From: Oscillospiraceae bacterium
GTDB lineage: Bacteria; Bacillota; Clostridia; Oscillospirales; CAG-272
Length of the DNA: 57,272 bases
Assembly (NCBI GenBank): GCA_015064505.1
Contig: SVSB01000012.1
Location: forward strand, 1-57,272
Direction of reading: 5' to 3'
Shown: positions 31,888 to 42,142 of the stretch, one piece after another
Position numbering within the stretch: the first letter of the stretch is position 1
Layout: each line of letters opens with the position of its first letter
Made by a program: the position numbers and the translations under genes
The notes under the pieces: generated by a model
Seen by the model: the letters and a program-made list of their open reading frames with translations, nothing else
The model's database searches: none
Told to the model about the DNA's origin: nothing

Positions 31888-33573
31888 TCAGTTTTTTGGG
31901 AACAAACGGAGCTTTTCACACACGGAGAGTATTCTGTTTCCCTTGGGGAGCATTCGCACGTCATCGCGGGTGATGGCACGGAAGCGGAAAATCAGAACGG
32001 CATATATGATGACTGCCGCGAACACTGCCGCAACGGTTATAAGCGCATTCTCCGTTCTTCCCGACGCCGCGCCGTCAAAGAGAAGCTTTTCCGCGAGGCG
32101 GGAAACACCGAACGCAACACCGCCGCATACGGCAGCGGAAAGCAACGGACGCATAAAAGAATTCTTCACGGAGGGAACGAAGCCCACGTGCTTTGCAAGG
32201 AAGTAGAGATTAAGTCCCATTGCCACCGCATAGCAAAGCACGGTGCTTATGGGCGTTCCGTATATTCCCACAGAGGGAATGGCACAAAGCACGTAGCTTG
32301 CTATCAGCTTTGCCGCCGCGCCCGCAAGCATGGATAATATGGGCAGACTTTCCTTCCCCGCCGCCTGAAGAGCGCAGTTGGACGTTGCAAGCACGCCCAT
32401 AAAGAACACCGCAAAGGCAAGCACGGAAAGAAGTGGAGCCATCTTAAGAGAGCTTTCGCTGTTAAAGAGCGTGGGCAGGATATAGCGGGCAATTGCGGAC
32501 ATACCGAAGGCGCAAGGAAGCGCGATCATTGCCGTAAGACGGAAGGAGGAATCAAGAATTGTATCCATACGCTTCTTTTCGCGACGGGCAATGCACTCCG
32601 CAACCAGAGGAACTATCACGTAGGCAACGGGATAGATAAGCACGGGGGGCAGATTGAAAAGGGATACGCATTGGGTGGAATAAGCGCCGTAAAGCTTTAC
32701 CGCCTCCTCCCCGGGAATACCCGATACCTCCAGGCGGGAGCGCATAACGAAGGTATCGATAAGGGATGCAAGACTCATTACGGAGGAGCTGACGGTTATG
32801 GGGATAGCCACTGCCGCAAGCTTCTTTACTATTGCTCCGCTGCTATCGCAATCGTCAACGCCATCACCGAATTCATCGTAGTACTCAACGTCGTAGACCT
32901 GCGGCTTGAAGCACAGCTTGGTGAGCCACAGATATGCAAGACCCGCAAGCACGCCGACGGTGATTCCGAAAATGCCGTAGGCAGCCACCTGCTCTATGGG
33001 CTTGTTTTGGGCTATTGCGTAATTTGCAAGCAGCATACCGATGCCGAGCTTGCCGAGGGATTCAAGTATCTGGGAAATTCCCGTGGGCACCAGCATACGG
33101 TATCCCTGAAAATAACCGCGGAAGGCGCTTGACAGGCAGACCAGAAACAGCGTGGGCGCAAGAGCGATGATGCACTGCTGTGCCTTCACGTCCACCGCAC
33201 CGGCAAACTGACGGGAAAATGCGACCATGATAAGGGTGCCGAGTCCGCCGATTATAAAGAATAACAATAAGGTGAGCTTATATATCTTTTTGACCTGCTT
33301 GAAGCGGCCGCGTGCTCTGCTTTCCGCCACAAGGCGGGAAACGGCAACGGGAAGCCCCGCCGTGCTTATCATATAGAAAAGCACGTAGACGGAATAGGCG
33401 GCGTTGAAATACGCCATTCCCGTCTCACCAAGGAGGTCGTTCATCGGTATCTTGAAGAAGAGACCGATTATTTTGGTTATTATGTTGGAAAGGCCGTAGA
33501 CAAGAACGCCCGACACGACGAGCCCCTTGCCCCTTGCCTTGATCTCGTTCTGACCTACTCCTTTTTCAGACAT
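31888..33573 (-). CDS. SpoVB/YabM-type lipid flippase (MOP superfamily)
   Basis: Polytopic membrane protein, 561 aa, about 14 helices, of the polysaccharide-transport/MurJ-like group to which SpoVB and YabM belong; these move lipid-linked cell-wall precursors, in spore cortex synthesis for SpoVB. Opening GLVVSGVLVYGLSNIITKIIGLFFKIPMN, with the group motif AYSVYVLFYMISTAGLPVAVSRLV, is typical. A soluble acidic loop (DVEYYDEFGDGVDDCDSSG) lies near residue 235. Start at the ATG 33573 with GAGG overlapping the kinase stop; the TTG at 33588 is less likely. Last gene of the cdaA unit and close to the yab cluster, as spoVB/yabM is in Bacillus. Confidence 0.87.
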   Translation of the reverse strand: MSEKGVGQNEIKARGKGLVVSGVLVYGLSNIITKIIGLFFKIPMNDLLGETGMAYFNAAYSVYVLFYMISTAGLPVAVSRLVAESRARGRFKQVKKIYKLTLLLFFIIGGLGTLIMVAFSRQFAGAVDVKAQQCIIALAPTLFLVCLSSAFRGYFQGYRMLVPTGISQILESLGKLGIGMLLANYAIAQNKPIEQVAAYGIFGITVGVLAGLAYLWLTKLCFKPQVYDVEYYDEFGDGVDDCDSSGAIVKKLAAVAIPITVSSSVMSLASLIDTFVMRSRLEVSGIPGEEAVKLYGAYSTQCVSLFNLPPVLIYPVAYVIVPLVAECIARREKKRMDTILDSSFRLTAMIALPCAFGMSAIARYILPTLFNSESSLKMAPLLSVLAFAVFFMGVLATSNCALQAAGKESLPILSMLAGAAAKLIASYVLCAIPSVGIYGTPISTVLCYAVAMGLNLYFLAKHVGFVPSVKNSFMRPLLSAAVCGGVAFGVSRLAEKLLFDGAASGRTENALITVAAVFAAVIIYAVLIFRFRAITRDDVRMLPKGNRILSVCEKLRLFPKN

Positions 33574-33584
33574 AGCCACGTTCC

Positions 33585-34493
33585 TCAAAATACAAATTCG
33601 CAGAAAAGAGAGCCGATATCGAGATAGTCTCTGCTTATCTCATCTATACCCTCAAAGCGCGCGGCGATACTGCGGGCGTAGGCGTATTTATCGCTTGTTT
33701 CGGGTATATCGCTCAGCGCCTTCAGCAGCATGGGCTTGATTATATTCACGCCGTAGGCAAGCATGGAGTCAACGCATATCATCTTATCGTGTATATTGGG
33801 ATATATATTTTTCTCCTCGTTGGCTCTCACTACCTCCCACATCTCCAGTTCGTTTTCGGCGCTTGAGCCGCGCTGGAGGCAGTTGCGCACTATTCTGCGG
33901 AACATACGGAGCTCGTTGCCGTCAAAGGTCTGATCTCCGCAAACAAGCATACCCATGGGGCGGATAAAAAGCTCTGCGCAGTTCATATGGGCAAAAAGAG
34001 CCTCCACTTCGGGGTATACGGCCTGTATGCCCTCAAGAAGCACGATGGGAGAATCAGAAAGATCCACCTTTCGCGTTCCCACGCGCTTGCCCTCGGCAAA
34101 GCTGAACTTGGGAACGTTGCCCGTTTTTCCCTCCTCTATCTCTGCGGCAAAGACGGCAAGCGCCTCAAGATCTATGGACTTAACGCTTTCGTGCTCTGCC
34201 TCCCTGCCCTCCGCAAGAGCGCGGCGCAGATTCTCTTCCTTGTCAAGATAAAAATCGTCAATGGAAGCAAAAACAAGTCTTTTTCCCATCTTAGAGAAGG
34301 CACGTGCTATCTTTTCCGATGCCGTGGTCTTGCCGCTGCCGGAGGGACCGGAAAGAAGAATGATCTTCAGATCTCCGTTAGCGGTGATCTTCGTTATTGC
34401 CTCGTTCAGTCTGTCCTCAAAGCACCTGTCCTCGTGAGACACGAAATCCTTTTTTTGCTGTGCGCTTGTGAATTTTGCGATACCTTGCTTCAT
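33585..34493 (-). CDS. Uridine/nucleoside kinase-like P-loop protein
   Basis: 302-aa kinase of the uridine kinase/phosphoribulokinase family. Walker A GPSGSGKTT is at 49-57, followed by VFASIDDFYLDKEEN (the Asp pair that binds substrate) and SPIVLLEGIQAVYPEV. In many Clostridia this kinase carries an N-terminal TGS-threonyl-tRNA-synthetase-like extension; here only 40 residues precede the P-loop, so it is a short form. The actual substrate is uncertain. GGAGG before the ATG. Between hemZ and the flippase in a compact operon. Confidence 0.82.
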   Translation of the reverse strand: MKQGIAKFTSAQQKKDFVSHEDRCFEDRLNEAITKITANGDLKIILLSGPSGSGKTTASEKIARAFSKMGKRLVFASIDDFYLDKEENLRRALAEGREAEHESVKSIDLEALAVFAAEIEEGKTGNVPKFSFAEGKRVGTRKVDLSDSPIVLLEGIQAVYPEVEALFAHMNCAELFIRPMGMLVCGDQTFDGNELRMFRRIVRNCLQRGSSAENELEMWEVVRANEEKNIYPNIHDKMICVDSMLAYGVNIIKPMLLKALSDIPETSDKYAYARSIAARFEGIDEISRDYLDIGSLFCEFVF

Positions 34494-34505
34494 AAAGCCT
34501 CCGTA

Positions 34506-36041
34506 TTACTCGTTATCGGGAGCCTCGGTGGCGCATTCCTCGCCGCTCTCGGCAAACGCCTGCTCCGCCTCCCACAGGCGCTTCTCTATATCGGCGCCGT
34601 TTGCATCTCCCCTCAGATATTCGTATGGATATTTGGGGTTGATTATGCGTTTTATTTTTTCAGCCTTTACAGCATCCGGCTTCCAGCTTACGAGACGGGT
34701 AACGGCTCCCGCACCCGCACCGTAAACGGAATGGAATTCTTCCATCATTACAACGTTATATATTCCCTCGCGCCCTTCCCGTGCAAATCCCACGTTCTCC
34801 AGATTGCCGATGGTGTTCTTCTGGCGGTAGAGATAATAGGGCTTATAGCCCGTATTACGCAGCTTGAGCTGAGAATAATCCACGCATTTTACCGCGTCGC
34901 TGCTTGAGCGCTTGAAGATCTCCGCATCCCTTGAAAGGAACTCGGAGGATTTCTTTACGCAGAAGGAGTGAACGGTTATATTACCGGGGTCAAGCTCGCA
35001 CACTCTGTCAAGAGTGCGGGCAAAGCGGGTGAAATTATCCCCGGGAAGTCCCGCAATAAGATCCACGTTTATATCCCTGATTCCCGATTCCCTTGCAATT
35101 CCGTAAGCACGGAAGAAATCCATGGAGGTATGCTTTCTGCCGATATTCTCAAGCACCGCATCTGAAAGGCTCTGGGGATTTACGCTTATCCTCGTAACGC
35201 CGTATTCCTTGCAGACCGCAAGCTTTTCCTCCGTAATGGTATCGGGTCTTCCCGCCTCTACCGTAAACTCCAAAAGACTGCTTACGTCCGTAAGACGGGA
35301 GATAACTCCAAGAAGCTTGCGAAGCTGGTCGGGGGAAAGTATGGTGGGCGTACCGCCGCCAACGTAAACGGTGGCAAGTCTCTGCCCCGTACGGGCTATG
35401 TGGCCGAACACCGCCGTGATCTCAACTATAAGACGGTCAAGATAATCGTCTATCATGGAAAGCAAACGGGGCGTAGTGTAAGAAACGAAGGAGCAGTACG
35501 CGCATCTGGTAGGGCAGAAGGGTATGGCTATGTACACGCTGCACATATCGGGGGAAAGCTGTTTTCTCAGCTTAAGCTCCGAGGCGGCAACCGACGCACA
35601 AAGGGCAGCCTTCTTCTGACTCAGAAAATACTCCGTCTTCAGATACTGACGGGTCTTCTGTATTCCGCCGCCTGCCGCAAGAAATTCCGCCGCGACCTTT
35701 GCGGGGCGCACCCCCGTCAGCACTCCCCAGGGGGGCTGAACGCCGAAAAGCTCCTTGCCCGCGGCAAAGACCGCACGTCCCACCGCCAGCTTCTTGCCGC
35801 GATGCACGGTAACTCCCTCCTCGGGCACGAAGGAGCCCTCGCCCGTTACCTCCTTGCCGTCATCCCGCTTCATACGGGCACGGGCAACGTAAACTCCGTT
35901 CTCCTCCGTGCAGGATACCTCAAGCTCGGAGGGATCGGGATCCTCCTCCGATTGCTTGGGGAATTTTGCACCGGGGAAAAACAGCATTGCAAGGGTCTGG
36001 GCGTAATATTCGTTTATTCCTTCTCCCACTATGATCTTCAT
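34506..36041 (-). CDS. hemZ: Oxygen-independent coproporphyrinogen III oxidase-like HemZ
   Basis: Radical SAM protein, 511 aa, of the HemZ branch. Iron-sulfur motif CPTRCAYC with Cys176, Cys180 and Cys183; second SAM block YVGGGTPTILSP about 40 residues on; HLQ-like FTVEAGRPD and INVDLIAGLPGD follow. A 165-residue N-terminal domain of unknown role (MKIIVGEGINEYYAQTL) is the HemZ hallmark. HemZ homologues occur in organisms without a full haem pathway and their true reaction is debated; no other hem gene is in the window. Second in line after relA, 23 nt apart. Confidence 0.9.
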   Translation of the reverse strand: MKIIVGEGINEYYAQTLAMLFFPGAKFPKQSEEDPDPSELEVSCTEENGVYVARARMKRDDGKEVTGEGSFVPEEGVTVHRGKKLAVGRAVFAAGKELFGVQPPWGVLTGVRPAKVAAEFLAAGGGIQKTRQYLKTEYFLSQKKAALCASVAASELKLRKQLSPDMCSVYIAIPFCPTRCAYCSFVSYTTPRLLSMIDDYLDRLIVEITAVFGHIARTGQRLATVYVGGGTPTILSPDQLRKLLGVISRLTDVSSLLEFTVEAGRPDTITEEKLAVCKEYGVTRISVNPQSLSDAVLENIGRKHTSMDFFRAYGIARESGIRDINVDLIAGLPGDNFTRFARTLDRVCELDPGNITVHSFCVKKSSEFLSRDAEIFKRSSSDAVKCVDYSQLKLRNTGYKPYYLYRQKNTIGNLENVGFAREGREGIYNVVMMEEFHSVYGAGAGAVTRLVSWKPDAVKAEKIKRIINPKYPYEYLRGDANGADIEKRLWEAEQAFAESGEECATEAPDNE

Positions 36042-36064
36042 GTTCTATCCTCTCGGGTCACGTA

Positions 36065-38317
36065 TTATACGAAGCCGCGGGTCACGCTGTCAACGCCCTT
36101 GATGGAGCGCAGACGGGACACGATGGAATTGAAATGACTTACGTTTTTGCACGCAACCGTTAAATTTACCGTTATGGTATGCTCCGTGCGCTGATTGGTA
36201 TTTATCTGCATCAGCGCAACCTTCATATCCGCAAGAACTGCGGTGATATCCGCAAGCAGAGTAAGGTTGTTCTCTGCTTTAAGCTGAATAAGTGACTCGT
36301 AAACTCCGTCGTCCGCGCTTGAGGGGGATTGGTTCTCCCAATGAGCCTCCACCCATCTGTCGCGGTTTTCCTCCACCTTTCTGCCGTTTATTGCGTTGGG
36401 GCAGTCAGCCTTATGGATGGAAACGCCGTAGCCGCGGGTAACGAAGCCGATTACGGAATCTCCCGGCAGAGGATTACAGCACTTTGCAAACTTAACGAGG
36501 CAGTCGTACTCACCGTCAACGACGATGCCGCCGTTGCTCTTTATGTTCTTCGGCTTGGTGGTCTTTACCTGCTCTGCCGCAATGGGGATCTCCTCCTGGG
36601 CGGGAGCCACCACTCTGTCGTATTCGTCGTGCAGACGGGCGGCTATCTTCGATACCGCAAGTCCGCCGTAGCCGATGGTATTGTAAAGATCGTCCGCCTC
36701 CTGAATACCCATTTTGCGGGCAACGTTGGATACGATCTCCTTAAGCTGTGCCTCGGTAAAGCCGCCCTTTGCACGGCGGAGCTCCTTTTCGATCTCCGTT
36801 TTACCGACGACGATGTTATCGGCTCTTCCCTCTTTTTTGAACCACTGTCTGATCTTGTTGCGGGCTTCGCCCGTCTTAACGATCTTAAGCCAATCGCGGC
36901 TGGGTCCCTTGGAGGATGAGGAGGTGAGTATCTCTATGATCTCGCCGTTCTGTGGGATGCGGTCTATGGGCACTATCATGCCGTTTATCTTTGCGCCCAC
37001 CATACGGTTTCCAACCTGGGAATGGATGGCGTATGCAAAGTCTATAACGGTGGAGCCGAGGGGCAGAGCGATAACGTCTCCCTTCGGAGTAAACACGAAG
37101 GTCTCGTCGTTGAATACGTCCGTTTTAAGGGCGTGCATAAACTCGTCGGGGTCCGCGTTGTCGCTTTCGGTCTCAACGAGCTTTGCAACCCATTCAAGGC
37201 GCTTTGCAAGCTCCTCGTCCTTGGATTTTTCGCCTGATTTATACTTCCAGTGAGCGGCTATACCGTATTCCGCAACACGGTGCATCTCGTAGGTCCTTAT
37301 CTGCACCTCAAAGGGTATACCGCCTCTGCCGATAACGGTGGTGTGGAGGGAGCGGTACATATTGGGCTTTGGCGTGGATATATAGTCCTTGAATCTGCCG
37401 GGCACGGAACTGAACAGCTCGTGTATCATACCAAGAGCAGTATAGCACTCCAGCTCGTTCTCAACGATGATGCGCAGTGCGTAAAAATCGTATATTTCGT
37501 CAAAGGTCTTATTCTGAGAATACATCTTGTTATAGAGGCTGTATATGGACTTGATGCGTCCCTCAAGGGTAAACTTAAGTCCGTTTTCCCTTAATTTGGC
37601 ATCCACCTTGCTTCTTGCATTCTCAATAAAGTTAATGCTCTGACCGTACTTTGCCTCTATCTCCTTCTCCACCTCGTGATAACCGATGGGGTCAAGGTAC
37701 TGAAGGCTGATATTTTCCAGCTCCTGCTTGATCTTCTGCATACCGAGGCGGTGAGCAAGAGGAGCGTACACGTACATGGTCTCAAGTGCTATGGTGCGGC
37801 GCTTTCCGTCCTTTTTGGCGGAAAGGGTACGCATATTGTGAAGTCTGTCGCACAGCTTGATGAAAATAACGCGGATGTCCTTGGACATGGCAAGGAGCAT
37901 CTTGCGGATATTCTCAATGTGCGCCTCCTCCTTGTTTTCAATGTTCAGATCAACTATCTTCGTAACGCCGTCAACGATGGTGGCAACGTCGTCGCCGAAC
38001 TTTGCGCGGATAGAATCAAGGCTGGTTTTGGAGGAGCAGTCCTCCACCGTGTCGTGAAGCAGGGCGGCACAGATGGAATCGCTGTCCAGCTCCAGACTTG
38101 CAATTATCTCCGCAACCGCAATGGGGTGGGTAATGTAGGGGTCTCCGCTGTTGCGGAACTGCCCCTCGTGAAGATCGCGGGAATACTCGTAGGCACTGCG
38201 GATCTTTTCTATATTGTACTTTTTTCCGGAAAGCGCAAGCATACTAAGCAGGCGATCTATATTATCGTGCCCGCCTGCCGCAGATATCTCCGGAAATTTC
38301 TTTCTTAATTCTTCCAT
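36065..38317 (-). CDS. relA: Bifunctional (p)ppGpp synthetase/hydrolase (RelA/SpoT homologue)
   Basis: Stringent-response enzyme, 750 aa, full-length Rel architecture. HD hydrolase domain with ITHPIAVAEII and the catalytic HD in LLHDTVEDC (88-89); synthetase domain about 210-340 with GRIKSIYSLYNKM and YRSLHTTVIG; TGS domain 395-455 (VFTPKGDVIALPLGSTVIDFAY); zinc-finger/helical region with CCNPLPGD; ACT domain from about 670. Both catalytic sites look intact, so it can make and degrade (p)ppGpp. Start codon overlaps the recJ stop by one base (TAATG). The recJ-relA order is common in Firmicutes (recJ-apt-relA); apt is missing here. Confidence 0.95.
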   Translation of the reverse strand: MEELRKKFPEISAAGGHDNIDRLLSMLALSGKKYNIEKIRSAYEYSRDLHEGQFRNSGDPYITHPIAVAEIIASLELDSDSICAALLHDTVEDCSSKTSLDSIRAKFGDDVATIVDGVTKIVDLNIENKEEAHIENIRKMLLAMSKDIRVIFIKLCDRLHNMRTLSAKKDGKRRTIALETMYVYAPLAHRLGMQKIKQELENISLQYLDPIGYHEVEKEIEAKYGQSINFIENARSKVDAKLRENGLKFTLEGRIKSIYSLYNKMYSQNKTFDEIYDFYALRIIVENELECYTALGMIHELFSSVPGRFKDYISTPKPNMYRSLHTTVIGRGGIPFEVQIRTYEMHRVAEYGIAAHWKYKSGEKSKDEELAKRLEWVAKLVETESDNADPDEFMHALKTDVFNDETFVFTPKGDVIALPLGSTVIDFAYAIHSQVGNRMVGAKINGMIVPIDRIPQNGEIIEILTSSSSKGPSRDWLKIVKTGEARNKIRQWFKKEGRADNIVVGKTEIEKELRRAKGGFTEAQLKEIVSNVARKMGIQEADDLYNTIGYGGLAVSKIAARLHDEYDRVVAPAQEEIPIAAEQVKTTKPKNIKSNGGIVVDGEYDCLVKFAKCCNPLPGDSVIGFVTRGYGVSIHKADCPNAINGRKVEENRDRWVEAHWENQSPSSADDGVYESLIQLKAENNLTLLADITAVLADMKVALMQINTNQRTEHTITVNLTVACKNVSHFNSIVSRLRSIKGVDSVTRGFV

Positions 38318-40503
38318 TACTGCTCCCGCCTTCTCATACCGCGCAGCTTGCGCAAGATACCCGATCGCTCAAGATCCGTCTTGGGCGGTGCGGGATAAAC
38401 GTTAAAGCTATAGTATTCTCCGTCTCTTTCCTCAAGGCTCATAAGATTAAGCTCCAGCAATATAAGCAGGGAGAACTTAAGCTTTACGTAGTTTACGGAG
38501 GTGTTTCCACCGTCCGTAAGAAGCCCCAACATTGCGCGGAGACTCATCTCCGTGTTGCCCATTCTTGCCTCACGGCGCAAAAGGGTATAAACGGCGCTGA
38601 TATCGCTTCTGTCAGGCACCTCGTTTGCCTCCGCATAGGGCGCCGTGCCGTTTTTCAGGGCTTCAAAACGCTCCATTTCCGCATTTCTGCGGCTTGCGTG
38701 AGCCTCCGAGGGGCGCACGTCCTTGCAAACCAACTGAACGCTGCGAACGCCGCAGAACTCGTTCACGTCCACGGTGCAAAGTATATCGGCACGTTCCCCG
38801 CCGAATACGGGGATGGATGCGGGGGAACGGGAGAAGAACATTGCAGTTACCTCTCTTGAGCCGCATTTTATTATCAGCTTGCTGTGCTTACCTGCGCTTA
38901 CGGGAATAACGTCGCACACAGGCACGTCGCGAAGCACGAAGCAGGGCACGGGATTGCCAATGCCGCAGGGCTCAAGCAGGCGAAGATCGTCTGCCAGCGA
39001 AAGAGTTACCTCATCGGGCTCCAGCTCCATATCGTAATCAAGAGCGCACTGCACGGGCATTCCGTCGGAAAGCACGCTTCTTGCATACTCGTTTATCCTT
39101 TCTCTGAACAGATCGATATTGCCTCTCTTAAGGCTGAGACCCGCCGCAAGCTCGTGACCGCCGTATTTTTCAAGCAGATCACTGCAATGCACCAGCGCAT
39201 CCACAAGATTAAGCCCCTTAACGCTTCTGCCCGAGCCCTTGCCCATATCAATATCCATGGGCGGCTCCGCTCTGTCGCGTCCCTCGTAAGAAACGAGGAT
39301 GGAGGGCAGCCCGTATTTTTCCGTTATTCTGGAGGCAACGATACCGATAACGCCGTGATGCCATCCGTCGTCGTCCAGAACTATTACGGGATCATTATCA
39401 AAATCGTGCTCTCTTTCGATCTTTTCGTAAGCCGCAGAGGCGATCTTATTCTCCTCTGCCTGGCGGAAGCGGTTGGTCTCGCAAAGCTCATCCGCAAGCT
39501 CGTCTGCGCGGGCGCGGGAATCCGTAAGGAACAGCTCTGCCGCAACCGATGCGTTGGTTATTCTTCCCGCCGCGTTGATACGGGGGGCAAGAGTATATCC
39601 GATAAATGTGGAGCTGATGCGGGGTGCGCGGGAGCTCTTTCCGTCCGGGCGGCGCATGGAAGCCGCAACGAGGGCGGAAATTGCCATTCTGCCCCCCTTT
39701 TGCATCAAAGCAAGACCGTACTTGACGATAAGGCGGTTCTCATCCACGAGAGGCATAACGTCCGCAACGGTGCCGAGAGCAACCAGATCCGCATATTCGT
39801 TGCACACGCGGGAAAGGGCTGCCTGCTTATTATTCTGGCGGCTCATTTCCGCTGCACAGATAAGCTTGAAGACTACGCCGACACCCGCAAGACTCTTGAA
39901 TGGATAATCGCAATCGGGCCTTCTGGGGTTTACCACGGCATCCGCCGGAGGGAAGGTGGCACGGCACTCGTGATGGTCGGTGACTATCACCTGCATACCA
40001 AGCTCCTTGGCTGCACTTATCTCAGCATCGGCGGTTATACCCGTATCAACGGTGATAATAAGTCCAACGCCGTCCTCCGCCATCTTCTCTATGGCGGCGC
40101 GTGACATACCGTAGCCCTCACCAAGGCGGTCGGGAATGTAGTATGACACTCTTGCACCGCGACTGTTGAGATACAGATGAAGGATGCTGACGGAGGTTAC
40201 TCCGTCAACGTCGTAGTCGCCGTATATCATTATGCCTTTATTATCGGCAATAGCCTGTTCCATAACGGAAACGGCCTTGTCCATATCGTTAAGGAGAAAA
40301 GGATCGTGAAGCACGCCGTCCTCAACGCGCAGAAACGCCGCAGCAGCCTCTGCGGTCTTATAGCCGCGGGTGCTGAGCAATCTGCCGAAGGTATCCGTCA
40401 CTCCAAGGGCGGCGGCAGTAAGAGAGCCCTCGCCCTTATCGGCAAGAAGGCCCTCCCGCAGCGCCCAAAGCTTTTCTCCCGTTTTGTTTTTTATGTAACT
40501 CAT
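38317..40503 (-). CDS. recJ: Single-stranded-DNA-specific exonuclease RecJ
   Basis: 5'-3' ssDNA exonuclease of recombination and base excision repair, DHH superfamily, 728 aa. Metal-binding motifs: GDYDVDGVTSVSIL (DYD), VDTGI, IVTDHHE (DHH), VVNPRR, and the DHHA1 part GGHELAAGLSL. A C-terminal extension of about 150 residues is common in Firmicutes RecJ. GGAGG before the ATG. In the cdaA-relA run. Confidence 0.95.
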   Translation of the reverse strand: MSYIKNKTGEKLWALREGLLADKGEGSLTAAALGVTDTFGRLLSTRGYKTAEAAAAFLRVEDGVLHDPFLLNDMDKAVSVMEQAIADNKGIMIYGDYDVDGVTSVSILHLYLNSRGARVSYYIPDRLGEGYGMSRAAIEKMAEDGVGLIITVDTGITADAEISAAKELGMQVIVTDHHECRATFPPADAVVNPRRPDCDYPFKSLAGVGVVFKLICAAEMSRQNNKQAALSRVCNEYADLVALGTVADVMPLVDENRLIVKYGLALMQKGGRMAISALVAASMRRPDGKSSRAPRISSTFIGYTLAPRINAAGRITNASVAAELFLTDSRARADELADELCETNRFRQAEENKIASAAYEKIEREHDFDNDPVIVLDDDGWHHGVIGIVASRITEKYGLPSILVSYEGRDRAEPPMDIDMGKGSGRSVKGLNLVDALVHCSDLLEKYGGHELAAGLSLKRGNIDLFRERINEYARSVLSDGMPVQCALDYDMELEPDEVTLSLADDLRLLEPCGIGNPVPCFVLRDVPVCDVIPVSAGKHSKLIIKCGSREVTAMFFSRSPASIPVFGGERADILCTVDVNEFCGVRSVQLVCKDVRPSEAHASRRNAEMERFEALKNGTAPYAEANEVPDRSDISAVYTLLRREARMGNTEMSLRAMLGLLTDGGNTSVNYVKLKFSLLILLELNLMSLEERDGEYYSFNVYPAPPKTDLERSGILRKLRGMRRREQ

Positions 40504-40521
40504 TTTTCCTCCGTAATGGGG

Positions 40522-42138
40522 TCACGGTCTTGAGGCAGCCTCCAGAATTATTCTTTCCGCAACCTTGATTCCGTCCACCGCCGCGCTGGTTATTCCGCCC
40601 GCGTAGCCCGCTCCCTCTCCGCAGGGATAGAGATTGCAAACGCCGGGCGCAGTAAGGGTATCGGCAGAGCGCAGAATGCGCATAGGGGCGCTTGTTCTCG
40701 TCTCCGCACCGGTAAGCAACGCGTGATCCGCGTCAAAGCCCCGTATCACTCCGCCAAACGCCCTCAGTCCTCCCCTCAGGGAGCTGATTATATAATCGGG
40801 GAAAAGCTTCCCCATATCCGAAACGGTGCAATTTCCGCCCATATACGTGGGCTTTACGATGGTGGGCGCAGTACCGCAGGTTCCCCTCATAAAATCGCCC
40901 ACGGTGCACATAGGCGCGGCAAAGCCTCCGCCGCCAAGAGAAAACGCCCGTCTCTCCAGCATACGCTGGAACTCAACCGCCGCATCGGGCGTTCCGCCCA
41001 CGTCGGCAGGATCTATGGAAACTGCTATGGCAGCGTTGGAATTTCTTCCGTCTCTCGCATAAGGACTCATACCGTTGGTAACGACTCCGTCCTCCTCGGT
41101 GGAGCCGCAGACCACCTCTCCTCCCGGGCACATACAGAACGAGTAAACTCCTCTGCCGTTCACGCGATGGGAGAGAGAATACTCCGCACGGCCGAGCGCG
41201 GGATGCCCTGCAAGAGAGCCGAACATTGCGCTGTCTATATCATCAGCAAGATGCTCTATACGCACGCCGACGGAAAAGGACTTTGCCTCGCGCTGTATTC
41301 CGTAATGGGGGAGCATTGAGTAAACGTCTCTTGCGCTGTGCCCCGTTGCAAGCACGCAAGCGGAGCAGGGCAGCTCGCCCTTATCGGTCTTCACGGCTTT
41401 GACGGTGCCCTTTGAGATCACGAAGCCCTCAAGCCTCGTGCGGTAAAGTATCCTGCCGCCCAGAGCCTCTATGCGGCTTGCGGCATTATCTATTATCTGC
41501 GGAAGCAGATCTGTGCCCACGTGAGGACGGGCACGGCGCATTATATCCGCAGGCGCACCAAGCTCCGTCAGCATCTTAAGCACCAAGGCGCATCTTGGGT
41601 CGTTCACGCGGGTAACGAGCTTTCCGTCCGAAAAGGTGCCCGCACCGCCCGCGCCGAATTGAATATTGCAGTCAACGTCAAGCTTGCCCGTGCGGTAAAA
41701 GGCATCGCGGCTTGCTATTCTGTCGCCGATACAGCCTCCCCGCTCAATGAGCACGGGTGCCAATCCCCTCTCCGCAAGCACCAAAGCCGCAAAAAGTCCC
41801 GCGGGACCCATACCCACGATAACGGGCGGCTCCGACTGCTTTTTTGGCAGAGGAAGCGTATCAAGAGTGAATGGCGCGGCCGCAAAGGATCCGTGCATGG
41901 CGGAAAGAGCCGCCTTATCGGGAAGAGCCCCCTCCATTACGCAAAGCACGGAATATACAAGCCGCACGTTGTTTCTGCGGCGGGCATCAACGGAGCAACG
42001 GTACACAGCGGCACTCACAAGCCTGCTTTTGCCCGCGTATCTGTTTATTCTTTTTCTTGCCTCCGCAACGGCAAACGCGTCTCCCCCGTCGGGGGAGACG
42101 GTTATATCGGAAACAATAAGCTCGTAGGTATTTGACAT
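40522..42138 (-). CDS. FAD-dependent oxidoreductase of the COG2509 type
   Basis: 538-aa flavoprotein of the widespread uncharacterised FAD-dependent dehydrogenase group. An N-terminal 95-residue domain with VYRCSVDARRRNNVRLVYSV precedes the Rossmann fold PVIVGMGPAGLFAALVLAERG (dinucleotide GxGxxG). Later marks: FSDGKLVTRVNDPRC, ATGHSARDVY (second GD-like ATG motif), CMCPGGEVV and a C-terminal FAD block LYPCGEGAGYAGGI. Substrate unknown. Lies 4 nt after cdaR and 18 nt before recJ. Confidence 0.88.
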   Translation of the reverse strand: MSNTYELIVSDITVSPDGGDAFAVAEARKRINRYAGKSRLVSAAVYRCSVDARRRNNVRLVYSVLCVMEGALPDKAALSAMHGSFAAAPFTLDTLPLPKKQSEPPVIVGMGPAGLFAALVLAERGLAPVLIERGGCIGDRIASRDAFYRTGKLDVDCNIQFGAGGAGTFSDGKLVTRVNDPRCALVLKMLTELGAPADIMRRARPHVGTDLLPQIIDNAASRIEALGGRILYRTRLEGFVISKGTVKAVKTDKGELPCSACVLATGHSARDVYSMLPHYGIQREAKSFSVGVRIEHLADDIDSAMFGSLAGHPALGRAEYSLSHRVNGRGVYSFCMCPGGEVVCGSTEEDGVVTNGMSPYARDGRNSNAAIAVSIDPADVGGTPDAAVEFQRMLERRAFSLGGGGFAAPMCTVGDFMRGTCGTAPTIVKPTYMGGNCTVSDMGKLFPDYIISSLRGGLRAFGGVIRGFDADHALLTGAETRTSAPMRILRSADTLTAPGVCNLYPCGEGAGYAGGITSAAVDGIKVAERIILEAASRP

Positions 42139-42142
42139 ATCG